From the NCBI GenBank assembly GCA_038323835.1, contig JBBQHI010000011.1, positions 1 through 64,000 on the forward strand: a stretch of DNA of 64,000 bases. The letters are read 5' to 3'. This document shows, one piece after another, positions 16,651-25,129 of this stretch (positions are counted from its first letter, which is position 1; each line of letters starts with the position of its first letter). Origin of the DNA: JACVRW01 sp038323835 (GTDB lineage Bacteria > Actinomycetota > Thermoleophilia > Solirubrobacterales > Thermoleophilaceae). A program made the position numbers and the translations under genes. Under the pieces are notes generated by a model. That model did no database searches and was not told where the DNA came from. It saw only the letters and a list, made by a program, of their open reading frames with translations.

Positions 16651-18540
16651 ATGACCGAGCAGCGCGACGCCACACCGATCACCGCCGACGCCAACGCGCG
16701 GGTGGCGGACACGCTGCCCCTGGACGATCCCAGCGATTTCGAGCTCTCCACGCGCGGCCGGATCGCGCCGCTCGCCGGGCCCGTCCTCCGGGCCGATGGC
16801 GGCACGGCCTGGGACCCGGGCGCCGGGGCCTTCCTGGCCGAGGATCCGCCGCCCGAGGCCAACCCCAGCCTCTGGCGCCAGGCGCGGCTCAACGCCGAGC
16901 ACGGTCTGTTCGAGGTCTGCGACGGCGTCTACCAGGTACGCGGCGCGGACGTCTCGAACATCACGTTCGTGGCCGGCACCAGCGGCTGGATCGTGGTCGA
17001 TGCGCTCACCGCCGCCGAGACCGCGGGCGCGGCTCTCGCCCTGGTCACCGAGCACCTGGGAGAACGGCCGGTACGTGCGGTGATCTATACCCACAGCCAC
17101 ATCGATCACTTCGGTGGTCTCCGCGGGCTCGTGTCGGCCGAGGAGCTGGCGAACGGGGTGCGGATCATCGCCCCGGAGGGCTTCCTCGACGCGGCCATAC
17201 GGGAGAACGTGGTGGCCGGCCCGGCCATGGCCCGCCGCGCGGAGTACATGTTCGGCGGGCTTTTGCCGCGCGGCCCGCGGGGTCACGTGGACGCCGGCAT
17301 AGGCGTGACGGTGCCGGCCGGCACACCCGGCCTGGTGGCTCCCACGGAGTCGATCACGGAGACGGGCACGATCCTCGAGATCGACGGTGTGACGATCGAG
17401 TTCCAGCTCACGCCGGGCACCGAGGCCCCGGCCGAGATGAACTTCCTGTTCGTGGACCAGCGAGCGCTCTGCCTGGCGGAGAACTGCTCCGCCACCCTCC
17501 ACAACCTCTACACGCCGAGAGGCGCGGAGGTCCGTGACGGGCTCGGGTGGAGCGAGTACATCACCGAGGCCATCGGGCACTTCCGGGGGCGCTTCGACCT
17601 CACCTTCGCCTGCCACCACTGGCCGCGCTGGGGCGAGGAGCCCGCGCTGCGGCACATGGAGACGCAGCGCGACCTCTACCGCTACATCCACGACCAGAGC
17701 GTGCGCCTGGCCAACGCCGGATTCACGATGGAGGAAGCGGCCGAGGAGCTCGAGCTGCCCGCGTCGCTGCAAGACGAGTTCGCCTGCCGCGAGTACTACG
17801 GCACGGTCAGCCACAACGTGAAGGCCGTGTTCCAGCGCTACCTGGGCTGGTTCGACGGCAATCCCGCCCACCTCAACCCGCACCCGCCCGTGGAGGCCGC
17901 TCGCCGCTACGTGGAGTACATGGGCGGGGCGGACGCCGTGCTCGCCCGCGCGAGGGAGTCGTTCGGCCAGGGTGACTACCGCTGGGTGGCCGAGGTGGTG
18001 AACCACGTTGTGTTCGCGGAGCCGGGCAACCGCGAGGCGCGGGAGCTCCAGGCCGACGCGCTGGAGCAGCTCGGCTACCAGGCCGAGTCGGGGCCCTGGC
18101 GCGCCTTCTACCTGACCGGCGCGCTCGAGCTCCGCCGGGGGGTGGAGACCGGGAGCACGCTCGCGGCCGCCGCGAACCCCGACCTTCTCTCCGCGCTCAC
18201 GGCGGAGATGGTGCTGCACGTCCTGGGCGTGCGAATCGACGGCCCCCGGGCCGACGGCAGGGTGATCGAGCTCGACGTTCATTTCACCGACGTGGACGAG
18301 TCCTTTGCGCTCACGGTCGCCCACGGCGCTCTCAGCCACCCGCGCGGGCTCCGGGAGCAGTCGCCGGCCACCGTCAGCGCGGCCCGGCTCGCCTTCCTGG
18401 CCGTGGTGGGAGGGGTGGTGAAGCCCGCCGACGCGGTGGCGGCCGGTGCGATCGAGGTGGACGGCGACGCCGCCGTGCTCGACGAGCTCGTGGAGCTGCT
18501 CGTGGCGCCTCCGGGGCGCTTTCCGATCGTCACTCCCTGA
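16651..18540 (+). CDS. Alkyl sulfatase (SdsA1/BDS1-like metallo-beta-lactamase fold)
   Basis: A 629-residue enzyme with an N-terminal metallo-beta-lactamase domain: the zinc motif THSHIDHFGG (HxHxDH) near residue 150 and further ligands in the LAENCSATLHN and ACHH regions. A helical dimerisation domain (about 360-500) and a C-terminal SCP2-like domain (about 510-629) complete the linear primary-alkylsulfatase layout, and the length matches the family. It should hydrolyse long-chain alkyl sulfates to alcohol and sulfate. No signal peptide is visible, unlike secreted SdsA1. The frame is open upstream, but ATG at 16651, one base after the GFA stop, gives the natural start. Confidence 0.9.
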   Translation: MTEQRDATPITADANARVADTLPLDDPSDFELSTRGRIAPLAGPVLRADGGTAWDPGAGAFLAEDPPPEANPSLWRQARLNAEHGLFEVCDGVYQVRGADVSNITFVAGTSGWIVVDALTAAETAGAALALVTEHLGERPVRAVIYTHSHIDHFGGLRGLVSAEELANGVRIIAPEGFLDAAIRENVVAGPAMARRAEYMFGGLLPRGPRGHVDAGIGVTVPAGTPGLVAPTESITETGTILEIDGVTIEFQLTPGTEAPAEMNFLFVDQRALCLAENCSATLHNLYTPRGAEVRDGLGWSEYITEAIGHFRGRFDLTFACHHWPRWGEEPALRHMETQRDLYRYIHDQSVRLANAGFTMEEAAEELELPASLQDEFACREYYGTVSHNVKAVFQRYLGWFDGNPAHLNPHPPVEAARRYVEYMGGADAVLARARESFGQGDYRWVAEVVNHVVFAEPGNREARELQADALEQLGYQAESGPWRAFYLTGALELRRGVETGSTLAAAANPDLLSALTAEMVLHVLGVRIDGPRADGRVIELDVHFTDVDESFALTVAHGALSHPRGLREQSPATVSAARLAFLAVVGGVVKPADAVAAGAIEVDGDAAVLDELVELLVAPPGRFPIVTP

Positions 18541-18574
18541 CCGCGCAGCCCTCTCGTGCGTAACCTTGCTCGGC

Positions 18575-20410
18575 TTGGCCCAGCGCGAGGACATACGCAA
18601 CGTCGCCATCGTGGCGCACGTCGATCACGGCAAGACCACCCTGGTCGACGCCATGCTCTGGCAGTCCGGTGCCTTCCGGGCCAACCAGGACGTGGCCGAG
18701 CGCGTGATGGACTCGATGGACCTCGAGCGCGAGAAGGGCATCACGATCCTCGCCAAGAACACCTCCGTCCGCTACGAGGGGGTGAAGCTGAACATCGTGG
18801 ACACCCCGGGACACGCGGACTTCGGCGGCGAGGTGGAGCGGGCACTGGCCATGGTGGACGGTGTGCTGCTCCTGGTGGACGCCTCCGAGGGCCCCCTTCC
18901 GCAGACCCGTTTCGTGCTGCGCAAGGCGCTGGAGGCGCGGTTGCCGGTGATCCTCGTGGTGAACAAGGTGGACCGCCCCGACGCTCGCATCTCCGAGGTG
19001 GTGGACGAGGTCTACGAGCTCTTCCTCGACCTGGACGCCCAGGAGGACCAGATCGAGTTCCCGATCGTCTACACGAACGCCCGCGCCGGCCAGGCGGCGC
19101 TCGAGCAGGGCGCCGAGGGCACGGACCTGAACCCGCTGATGGATCTCCTGATCAGCCACATCCCGGCGCCCGAGTACGACCCTGACCACCCGCTTCAGAT
19201 CCAGGTGAACAACCTCGACGCCTCTCCCTACCTCGGCCGGCTGGCCCTCTGCCGCGTGCGCAATGGCACGATCCGCGCCGGGCAGCCGATCGCCTGGGCG
19301 CGCGCCAACGGCACGGTGGAACGCGCCACCCTGGGCGAGCTCCAGGTCACCGAGGCGCTGGAGCGGGTGAAGGTCGACGAGGCCGGCCCAGGCGAGCTGA
19401 TCGCCGTGGCCGGGCTCTCCGACGTGACCATCGGCGAGACGCTCGCCGACCCCGACGACCCGCGCCCGCTCCCGGTGCTGGTGGTGGACGAGCCGTCGAT
19501 CTCGATGGTGGTGGGCATCAACACCTCGCCGCTGGCCGGGCGGGAGGGCACCGCCCTCACGGCGCGCCAGGTCCAGACCCGGCTCGAGCAGGAGCTGGTG
19601 GGGAACGTCTCGATTCGGGTTGAGCCCACCGAGCGACCCGACACCTGGGAGGTGCAGGGGCGCGGTGAGCTGCAGCTGGCCGTGCTCGTGGAGCTGATGC
19701 GCCGCGAGGGCTTCGAGCTCACTGTCGGGCAGCCGCGCGTGCTCACGCGCGAGGTGGACGGGCGCGTGCACGAGCCCGTGGAGCTACTGGCCATCGACGT
19801 GCCGGAGGACTACATCGGCGTAGTGACCCAGCTGCTCGCGCTGCGCAAGGGCCGGCTCGAGCAGATGGTGAACCACGGCACCGGCTGGGCCCGGATGGAG
19901 TACCTGGTGCCGGCGCGCGGGCTGATCGGGTTCCGCACCGAGTTCCTCACCGAGACGCGCGGCACGGGCCTCATGCACCACGTCTTCGACCGCTGGGAGC
20001 CCTGGGCGGGCGAGCTGCGCACGCGGCCCACCGGCGCGCTGGTGGCCGACCGCCGCGGGCTCACCGCGAGCTTTGCCCTCTTCGGGCTCCAGGAGCGGGG
20101 CACGCTCTTCGTGTCCCCCGGCGAGGAGGTCTACGAGGGCATGATCGTGGGCGAGAACGCCCGCGCCGAGGACCTCGACGTGAACGCCGTGAAGGAGAAG
20201 CACCTCACCAACATGCGCTCCGCCAACGCGGACCTGCTGGTGCGGCTGGTGCCCGCTCGCCGCCTCTCACTCGACCAGGCGCTGGAGTTCCTGCGCGAGG
20301 ACGAGTGCGTGGAGGTCACCCCGGCGACGGTGCGCCTGCGCAAGGTCGAGCTGGACAAGACATCGCGGATCAAGTCGGCCCGGCGCGCGAAGTCCGCAGC
20401 CGGCGTCTAG
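18575..20410 (+). CDS. typA: Ribosome-associated GTPase TypA/BipA
   Basis: A 611-residue translational GTPase. G1 is AHVDHGKTTL near residue 16, G2/switch I EREKGITI, G3 DTPGHADFGGE, G4 NKVDRPDAR, followed by EF-G-like domains and the TypA-specific C terminus (ARGLIGFRTEFLTETRG). It aids ribosome assembly and stress responses. Start is uncertain: TTG at 18575 gives MAQREDIRNVAIVAHVDHGK, the usual family N terminus; TTG at 18566 adds three residues. The frame runs further back into the alkylsulfatase, which is not credible as coding. Confidence 0.93.
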   Translation: MAQREDIRNVAIVAHVDHGKTTLVDAMLWQSGAFRANQDVAERVMDSMDLEREKGITILAKNTSVRYEGVKLNIVDTPGHADFGGEVERALAMVDGVLLLVDASEGPLPQTRFVLRKALEARLPVILVVNKVDRPDARISEVVDEVYELFLDLDAQEDQIEFPIVYTNARAGQAALEQGAEGTDLNPLMDLLISHIPAPEYDPDHPLQIQVNNLDASPYLGRLALCRVRNGTIRAGQPIAWARANGTVERATLGELQVTEALERVKVDEAGPGELIAVAGLSDVTIGETLADPDDPRPLPVLVVDEPSISMVVGINTSPLAGREGTALTARQVQTRLEQELVGNVSIRVEPTERPDTWEVQGRGELQLAVLVELMRREGFELTVGQPRVLTREVDGRVHEPVELLAIDVPEDYIGVVTQLLALRKGRLEQMVNHGTGWARMEYLVPARGLIGFRTEFLTETRGTGLMHHVFDRWEPWAGELRTRPTGALVADRRGLTASFALFGLQERGTLFVSPGEEVYEGMIVGENARAEDLDVNAVKEKHLTNMRSANADLLVRLVPARRLSLDQALEFLREDECVEVTPATVRLRKVELDKTSRIKSARRAKSAAGV

Positions 20411-20431
20411 CGCAGCACCGCAGCAGGGCTC

Positions 20432-21049
20432 TCAGTTGGCTTGGTCCAGCCGGCGGGCTGCCGCGGGGAGCAGCGCGCACGGGTACGGCGGACGCGGGCC
20501 GAGGCGGCCGCGGAACTCGGGGCTGGCCGAGAAGCAGGAGGAGAAGACCTCAGCGAAGTCGCCGGCGCCCACTGCGTAGTCGGCGGTGCCGGGGTCGGCC
20601 CACCAGCGGGTGCCGGGGTGCCCGCGGCGGCGCAGGTACTCGCTGTGCTGAGCCCTGGTCATGCTCGCCGTGTCGAAGGCGTGCCCCAGCTCGTGTGCGA
20701 TGTCGTGCGCGAGGAGGTGCGGCGGGTCGCGGGGGTCTGCATAGAGGATGACCACTCGGCTGTGCGGATCGAACTCGGCCCGCACGCCCTTGCGCGGAGG
20801 CGCCAGACGCACGGTGGCGCCAACGCTGCGCGGGTCGAGGTGCACGAGCGGCATCACCCGTGCCAGTAGCGCCCTGGGCCCGCGAACCGGGGGAGCGGGC
20901 TCCGGGTCCAAGGCCTTCATGGGCGACGACGCGCCGGGACCCCCGGCGCTGATGGCATCGCTCCCGGCCGACACGGCCTTGGACACGGCGGACACTGTCA
21001 CCGCGGTGGCCGCGGCAAGGAAGACGAGGATTACAAGCGCGAGCCGCAT
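20432..21049 (-). CDS. Exported zinc metalloprotease-like protein (HELGH)
   Basis: A 205-residue protein beginning with an uncleaved or cleaved signal segment (MRLALVILVFLAAATAVTVS). A zinc-protease motif HELGH lies at residues 119-123 within AHDIAHELGHAFD, and a downstream FAEVFSSCF segment could supply further structure. The layout resembles small secreted metallopeptidases of unknown substrate; a third zinc ligand cannot be assigned with confidence. ATG at 21049 is the only start that opens on the signal peptide; the frame upstream of it is made of the tandem palindromic repeats at 21051-21136 and is not coding. Converges on typA with 21 bases between stops. Confidence 0.72.
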   Translation of the reverse strand: MRLALVILVFLAAATAVTVSAVSKAVSAGSDAISAGGPGASSPMKALDPEPAPPVRGPRALLARVMPLVHLDPRSVGATVRLAPPRKGVRAEFDPHSRVVILYADPRDPPHLLAHDIAHELGHAFDTASMTRAQHSEYLRRRGHPGTRWWADPGTADYAVGAGDFAEVFSSCFSASPEFRGRLGPRPPYPCALLPAAARRLDQAN

Positions 21050-21050
21050 G

Positions 21051-21136
21051 GCCCTGTTAGCGGAAGCACCCGGCTCGGCCGGGTGCGCACCGAGCCCTGT
21101 TAGCGGAAGCACCCGGCTCGGCCGGGTGCGCACCGA
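21051..21136 (+). repeat. Tandem pair of 43-bp palindromic elements, family B
   Basis: Two identical 43-bp direct repeats (21051-21093 and 21094-21136), each with a 9-bp stem GCACCCGGC/GCCGGGTGC and a TCG loop, flanked by TTAGCGGAA and GCACCGAG. They occupy the region just upstream of the metalloprotease start and so could affect its expression. Confidence 0.85.
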
Positions 21137-21308
21137 GCCGTTCCTCGATGCGCCCGGGGGCGCCGCGACCCTGATGGCCGCGGCGCCGGGGGCACGGAGG
21201 AAATCGGTGGAGAGGAGGAGAGGGAGCATGTTGGCTGGGCCGCGAAGCCCTCTCTCCGAAGGTCATCCGGAATGCTGAACCGCCCCAGAGTCGTTTGTGC
21301 GCTCGTGA

Positions 21309-21324
21309 CTGCGCGCCCGCGCAG
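21309..21324 (-). terminator. Short hairpin downstream of the first NarL-type regulator
   Basis: Perfect 7-bp palindrome CTGCGCG/CGCGCAG with a 2-base loop, 24 bases past the stop of the response-regulator gene on the minus strand. There is no T tract; the terminator call rests on position. Confidence 0.35.
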
Positions 21325-21348
21325 CGGGCAATGCACAACTGCGCAGAG

Positions 21349-21993
21349 CTAGAAGATGCCGTGGCGCATTGCCCAGGTCACGAGCTCGGACCGGCGGCGT
21401 ACGCCGGTCTTCGCCCGCACCCGCGCCAGGTGGCTCTGCACCGTCCGCACGCGGACGTTCAGCTCGGTCGCCATCTGGGCGTCGGACCGTCCCTCGCCCA
21501 CCAGCCGGAGCACGGCGTTCTCGCGCGGGCTCAGCAGTGCCGCCGGAGCCTGCGACGGACCCCTCCGGACCCGGCCGGCGTCGGGCCGCAGCACGTGCCG
21601 GGCGAGCGCCGGCGACACAACCTGCCCGCCGCCGTGCACCTCGATCAGGGCCTCGCGCAGCTCGCGCGGGCGGGCAAACTTCGTCACGTAGCCTGCGGCG
21701 CCCGCCCTGAAGGCCTCCTGCATCATGTCGATCCGCTCGCTGGCCGAGATGGCCAGCACCGGCGTGTCCGGGGCGCTCTCGCGCACCAGGCCGATGGCCG
21801 CTCCGCCGGTGCAGCCGGGCATCATCATGTCGAGCAGCACCACGTCGGGCGCGGTCTCGGCGGCGCGCTCCGCGGCCTCGGCGCCGCTGGCCGCGCGGGC
21901 CACCACGTCGAACGCCTGGTCGGCCTCGAGGGCGGTGCACACGCCGTCGAGGAAGAGCGGGAAATCGTCAGCCACGAGTACGCGGACCTTCAC
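21349..21993 (-). CDS. NarL/FixJ-family response regulator (first of tandem pair)
   Basis: A 214-residue two-component regulator. The receiver domain covers about 1-120 (VADDF acidic pair, phosphoacceptor in VVLLDMMMPG, lysine in YVTKFARP) and a LuxR-type helix-turn-helix covers about 148-214 (LSPRENAVLRLVGEGRSDAQ, then VRVRTVQSHLARVRAKTG). It should bind DNA as a phosphorylated dimer. GTG at 21993 opens on KVRVLVADD and is preferred to the longer frame, which runs back through a palindromic repeat. It follows its paralogue at 22055-22705 on the same strand, with a repeat element filling the gap. Confidence 0.9.
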   Translation of the reverse strand: MKVRVLVADDFPLFLDGVCTALEADQAFDVVARAASGAEAAERAAETAPDVVLLDMMMPGCTGGAAIGLVRESAPDTPVLAISASERIDMMQEAFRAGAAGYVTKFARPRELREALIEVHGGGQVVSPALARHVLRPDAGRVRRGPSQAPAALLSPRENAVLRLVGEGRSDAQMATELNVRVRTVQSHLARVRAKTGVRRRSELVTWAMRHGIF

Positions 21994-22020
21994 GACGCCG
22001 CTCCCGGTGCGGAGAGAGCA

Positions 22021-22060
22021 GTCGGTGCGCACCCGGCCGAGCCGGGCCCTTCCGCTATGC
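22021..22060 (-). repeat. Palindromic element, family B, between two regulator genes
   Basis: A minus-strand copy of the 21051-21136 element: TAGCGGAAG, then a partly degraded stem closing on the same TCG loop, then GTGCGCACCGA. The TAG at its edge is the stop codon of the upstream regulator gene. Confidence 0.75.
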
Positions 22061-22705
22061 GAGCGAGCGTATGGCTGCCCACCGCACAAGCTCCGATCGC
22101 CGCTCGAGGCCGGTCTTGTCGCGGATCCGGCGCAGGTCGTTCTGCACCGTTCGCATGGAGACGAAGAGCCGGCGGCCGATCTCGCCGTCGGTGAACCCGT
22201 CACACACGAGCCTAAGGATCTCGCGCTCGCGAACGGTGAGGCTCACGCGCGCACTCGGCACGTCGGAGTCCGCTGCCAGCTCGCGCATCAGATGTCCGGC
22301 GAGGCCGGGCTCCACCACGGACTCGCCCTGGGAGACCGCCACCACGGCGGCTCGCAGCTCGGCGCCCTGGGCGCGCTTCGTCAGGTAGCCCGCGGCGCCG
22401 GCCTCCACGGCCTCGATCAGGCTGGCCGGCTTGTCGCTGGCCGTGAGAACGAGCACACGCACCAGCGGCGCCGCGTCGCGCAGGCGGCGCATCGCGGCCA
22501 GGCCTCCGCCGCCCGGCATCCGCATGTCGAGCACCACCACGTCGGGCTGGAGCTCGCGGGCGCCGTCCACGGCCTGCTCCACGTCCTCGGCCTCACCGAC
22601 CACGGTGATCCGGTCGTCCTCCTGGAGCGCGGCAGTCACCCCCGCGCGCATGAGGGCGAAGTCGTCGGCCAGCAGGACGCGGACAGCTCTCTCCAGTTGG
22701 GGCAT
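22055..22705 (-). CDS. NarL/FixJ-family response regulator (second of tandem pair)
   Basis: A 216-residue paralogue of the neighbouring regulator. The receiver domain has LLADDF, the acceptor in VVVLDMRMPGGGG and the switch lysine in YLTKRAQG; the C-terminal LuxR helix-turn-helix reads LTVREREILRLVCDGFTD and VSMRTVQNDLRRIRDKTG. ATG at 22705 opens on PQLERAVRVLLADD. It is divergent from the histidine kinase gene across a 118-base region, so the kinase is its likely partner. The stop TAG belongs to a palindromic repeat, so insertion of the element may have reshaped the C terminus. Confidence 0.9.
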   Translation of the reverse strand: MPQLERAVRVLLADDFALMRAGVTAALQEDDRITVVGEAEDVEQAVDGARELQPDVVVLDMRMPGGGGLAAMRRLRDAAPLVRVLVLTASDKPASLIEAVEAGAAGYLTKRAQGAELRAAVVAVSQGESVVEPGLAGHLMRELAADSDVPSARVSLTVREREILRLVCDGFTDGEIGRRLFVSMRTVQNDLRRIRDKTGLERRSELVRWAAIRSLA

Positions 22706-22725
22706 ACCCAGGGGATCGGCGGGCC

Positions 22726-22766
22726 TGCACGATCGTGCAACGCGCGAACGCCCGGCCTCGTATATT
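22726..22766. promoter_or_regulatory. Divergent regulator/kinase promoter region with a perfect palindrome
   Basis: A perfect 14-bp palindrome TGCACGATCGTGCA lies at 22726-22739, between the divergent regulator (22705) and kinase (22824) starts. A good -10 hexamer TATATT for the kinase is at 22761-22766; the palindrome overlaps where its -35 would be. A dimeric regulator, possibly the adjacent NarL-type protein, could bind here. Confidence 0.5.
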
Positions 22767-22823
22767 CGTCCACGGCCGTGTCCCCAAATGGGCGCTCGGA
22801 CTGCCCGGTTCCGAGGTATGAAC

Positions 22824-23573
22824 ATGCCCCGGGCAGTCCAACCCCCGGCCGCCGGCGAGGATCTGGAGCGCCGCCTGGCCGACCTCGAGCGCCGGAACGC
22901 CGAGCTCGTCGAGTTCGCGCACCTCACGGCTCACGACCTGAAGGAGCCGCTGTCCACGATCGCGCTCTTCGCCGACGTGCTGGCCTCCGCCCACTCCCAC
23001 GACCTGAGTCCCGGGGGCCGCCGACTGCTGGAGCGCCTGGAGGCCGGCGTCGAGCGGATGCGCCTCACCATCGACGCGGCGCTGGCCCGCGCCGATCGCA
23101 GCGACCATCGCGTCGCACACGTCGACATGGGACTGGTCGCCACCGACGCGCTCCAGGGCCTCGCCGCGAGCATCGAGACCGCCGGCGCGCGCGTGGACGT
23201 GGGTCCGATGCCCGCCGTGTCGGGGAATCGTCCCGAGCTCGTGCGCCTGCTCCAGAACCTGGTGGCCAACTCACTGCGTTACGTGGAGGGGCGCCCCGAG
23301 CGGACGATCTCAGTCACGGCCTCGCCCGCCGGTGAGCGCTGGCGCTTCCGGGTCGACGACACCGGCAGCGGCTTCTCCGCGGAGGACACGCGCTCAGGGT
23401 CGGGCCTCGGCCTGGGCATCTGCCGGGAGATCGCGCAGCGCCACGGCGGCGAGATCGCGATCGACTCGCGGCCCGGCGTCGGGGCCAACGTGAGCTTCAC
23501 CCTCCCCCGGAGTGACACGCCCGCCGGAGCTGCCGGCACGCGGCGGGCCCCGGCCGGCACCGCCCTCTCCTAG
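22824..23573 (+). CDS. Soluble sensor histidine kinase (HisKA-HATPase only)
   Basis: A 249-residue cytoplasmic histidine kinase with no transmembrane segment or recognisable input domain. A short coiled coil (DLERRLADLERRNAELVEF) leads into the H box FAHLTAHDLKEPL, and the ATPase domain shows the N box (LVANSLRYVEG), G1 (DDTGSGF) and G2 (GLGLGICREI). Its signal probably comes from a partner protein. The first ATG (22818) sits too close to GAGG; the second (22824) is seven bases from it and is preferred. It is divergent from two NarL-type regulators and its stop overlaps the converging GH5 gene by three bases. Confidence 0.88.
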   Translation: MPRAVQPPAAGEDLERRLADLERRNAELVEFAHLTAHDLKEPLSTIALFADVLASAHSHDLSPGGRRLLERLEAGVERMRLTIDAALARADRSDHRVAHVDMGLVATDALQGLAASIETAGARVDVGPMPAVSGNRPELVRLLQNLVANSLRYVEGRPERTISVTASPAGERWRFRVDDTGSGFSAEDTRSGSGLGLGICREIAQRHGGEIAIDSRPGVGANVSFTLPRSDTPAGAAGTRRAPAGTALS

Positions 23574-25066
23574 CTGCAGGGCAGCAGGGCGGGACGCGGC
23601 GTCGTGTCGCCCGGCGGCGGCGTGACCGCCACGGCCACGTAGCGTGCGCGCGGACGGTTCCGCAGGCGCACGCTGTCGCCGTCCTTGGACACCACCCGTG
23701 CGCCGGCCACGCTCACCCGGTAGCCGTTGGGGTAGTGCACGGCGCTCGGCACCGTGATCACCGTGTCGCCGTGGCTCTGAGGGCGGGTCGCGTAGAGCAG
23801 GTGGAAGCCGCCCTTACGCACGTTGAACCCGTACGACAACGGGGTGCCGGCGATGGCGCGGGGGTAGACACGCGAGATCACCTGCGCCTTGGCCGGGGCG
23901 AGGTTGCGCAGCTCGCCGCTGCGCCAGCTCAGCCCGTAGGTGTAGCCGGTCATGAATCGCTCGGAGCGCTCGAGCAGGCAGTTGAGCCCGTCGTAGTCGT
24001 CGTTGGTGGTGGCCGCCACCTCGGTCATCAGCGGTGGGCCGCCGAGCCTGGCCGCGGTCTCCTCGGCGTGCTGCATCACGCTCGTCTCGATGGGCGGGCA
24101 GATCGTGCGCGCCTTCTCCACCAGGGTGGGGTCGTGGGTCACCTGGTATGCGGCGCGGGTGGGGCATTGGTTGTGGAACGACAGGCCCACCGGGCGCGCG
24201 GCTCGCGGCGGCGCCACGTAGCCGTTCACCGCGCCCTGGTTGAAGAAGATCGTGGGCTCGTAGAACACCGGGCGGCGGCGGTCGACCTTCCGGATCGACT
24301 TGGCGAGCGAGTCGAACAGCGGCTGGAAGCTGGTGCGATCGCGCTCCGGACATCCCGCCGGGGGCCCGCAGGCACCGAAGCCGGTGCCGGGCCACGGCTC
24401 GTTCATGAGGTCGTACCCTACGAGCATCGGATCGCGCGCGAAGCGCATGGCCATGACCTGCCAGGCGCGCCCGAAGTAGCGCCAGGAGTCGCCCTTGCCG
24501 GCGTAGAAGTTGTCGAACGCCCGCGAGGTGGCCGCTGAGATGTAGTTGAGCGGGAACCGGAGGCTCGAGTCGAAGGGCAGTCCGTCGTCGAAGGCCACGT
24601 AGTCGGGAAACCCGAGGCCGTTGTAGCGGTCGCCGAATCCGTCCTGGTGACTGTCGAGCACCACGAACACGCCTCGCTGCGAGAGCTTGTGCTCCACCGC
24701 GGCGATGCCCGCAAGGTACGCCGGATCGAATGAGTCCTTGGCCGGTTCGAGCCCGCGCCAGAACCAGGCCAGGCGCACCGCGTCGAAGCCCAGCGCGGCA
24801 TAGCGGTCGGCGTCGGCGTCGGTGAATCCGTTCGGGATCGTGGCGTCGTCGGGCGGGTAGTAGGGAGTGCCCTTCCACACCGCGAACAGGCCGTGGAGGA
24901 TCACCGTGCGGCCGTGGGCGTCCCGGAACCAGCGCCCGTCGGGATGGAGAGGGCCGGTCACCTCCGAACTGCCGGACGGCCACGGGCCGGCACTCGCGGC
25001 GGCCGGGGCCATCACGGCCGCGACGCCCGCGAGGAAGACGATCACCAGGAGCCTCCGGAGCCGCAT
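23570..25066 (-). CDS. Secreted glycoside hydrolase family 5 (endoglycoceramidase-like)
   Basis: A 498-residue exported glycosidase. The signal peptide MRLRRLLVIVFLAGVAAVMA ends near an ASAG site. The TIM-barrel catalytic domain carries the acid/base Glu223 in YDLMNEPWPG and the probable nucleophile Glu349 in LMTEVAAT, with the LDSHQDG motif on strand 3. DSHQDG plus LMNEPWPG is characteristic of endoglycoceramidase-type GH5 enzymes, which cleave glycan from lipid or related beta-glucosides; the substrate here is unknown. A C-terminal beta-sandwich follows. ATG at 25066 opens the signal peptide. Confidence 0.87.
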   Translation of the reverse strand: MRLRRLLVIVFLAGVAAVMAPAAASAGPWPSGSSEVTGPLHPDGRWFRDAHGRTVILHGLFAVWKGTPYYPPDDATIPNGFTDADADRYAALGFDAVRLAWFWRGLEPAKDSFDPAYLAGIAAVEHKLSQRGVFVVLDSHQDGFGDRYNGLGFPDYVAFDDGLPFDSSLRFPLNYISAATSRAFDNFYAGKGDSWRYFGRAWQVMAMRFARDPMLVGYDLMNEPWPGTGFGACGPPAGCPERDRTSFQPLFDSLAKSIRKVDRRRPVFYEPTIFFNQGAVNGYVAPPRAARPVGLSFHNQCPTRAAYQVTHDPTLVEKARTICPPIETSVMQHAEETAARLGGPPLMTEVAATTNDDYDGLNCLLERSERFMTGYTYGLSWRSGELRNLAPAKAQVISRVYPRAIAGTPLSYGFNVRKGGFHLLYATRPQSHGDTVITVPSAVHYPNGYRVSVAGARVVSKDGDSVRLRNRPRARYVAVAVTPPPGDTTPRPALLPCS

Positions 25067-25129
25067 GGCGGCGCGAGCCTATCTCCCGAGCCGCGTCCCG
25101 CGTCGCATCCGAGTCGATACGGTCGCCGC

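Noticed and set aside
16633..18609. Long minus-strand open frame opposite the alkylsulfatase
   Set aside because: Same high-GC shadow pattern (His/Arg/Gly/Val rich), no homology.
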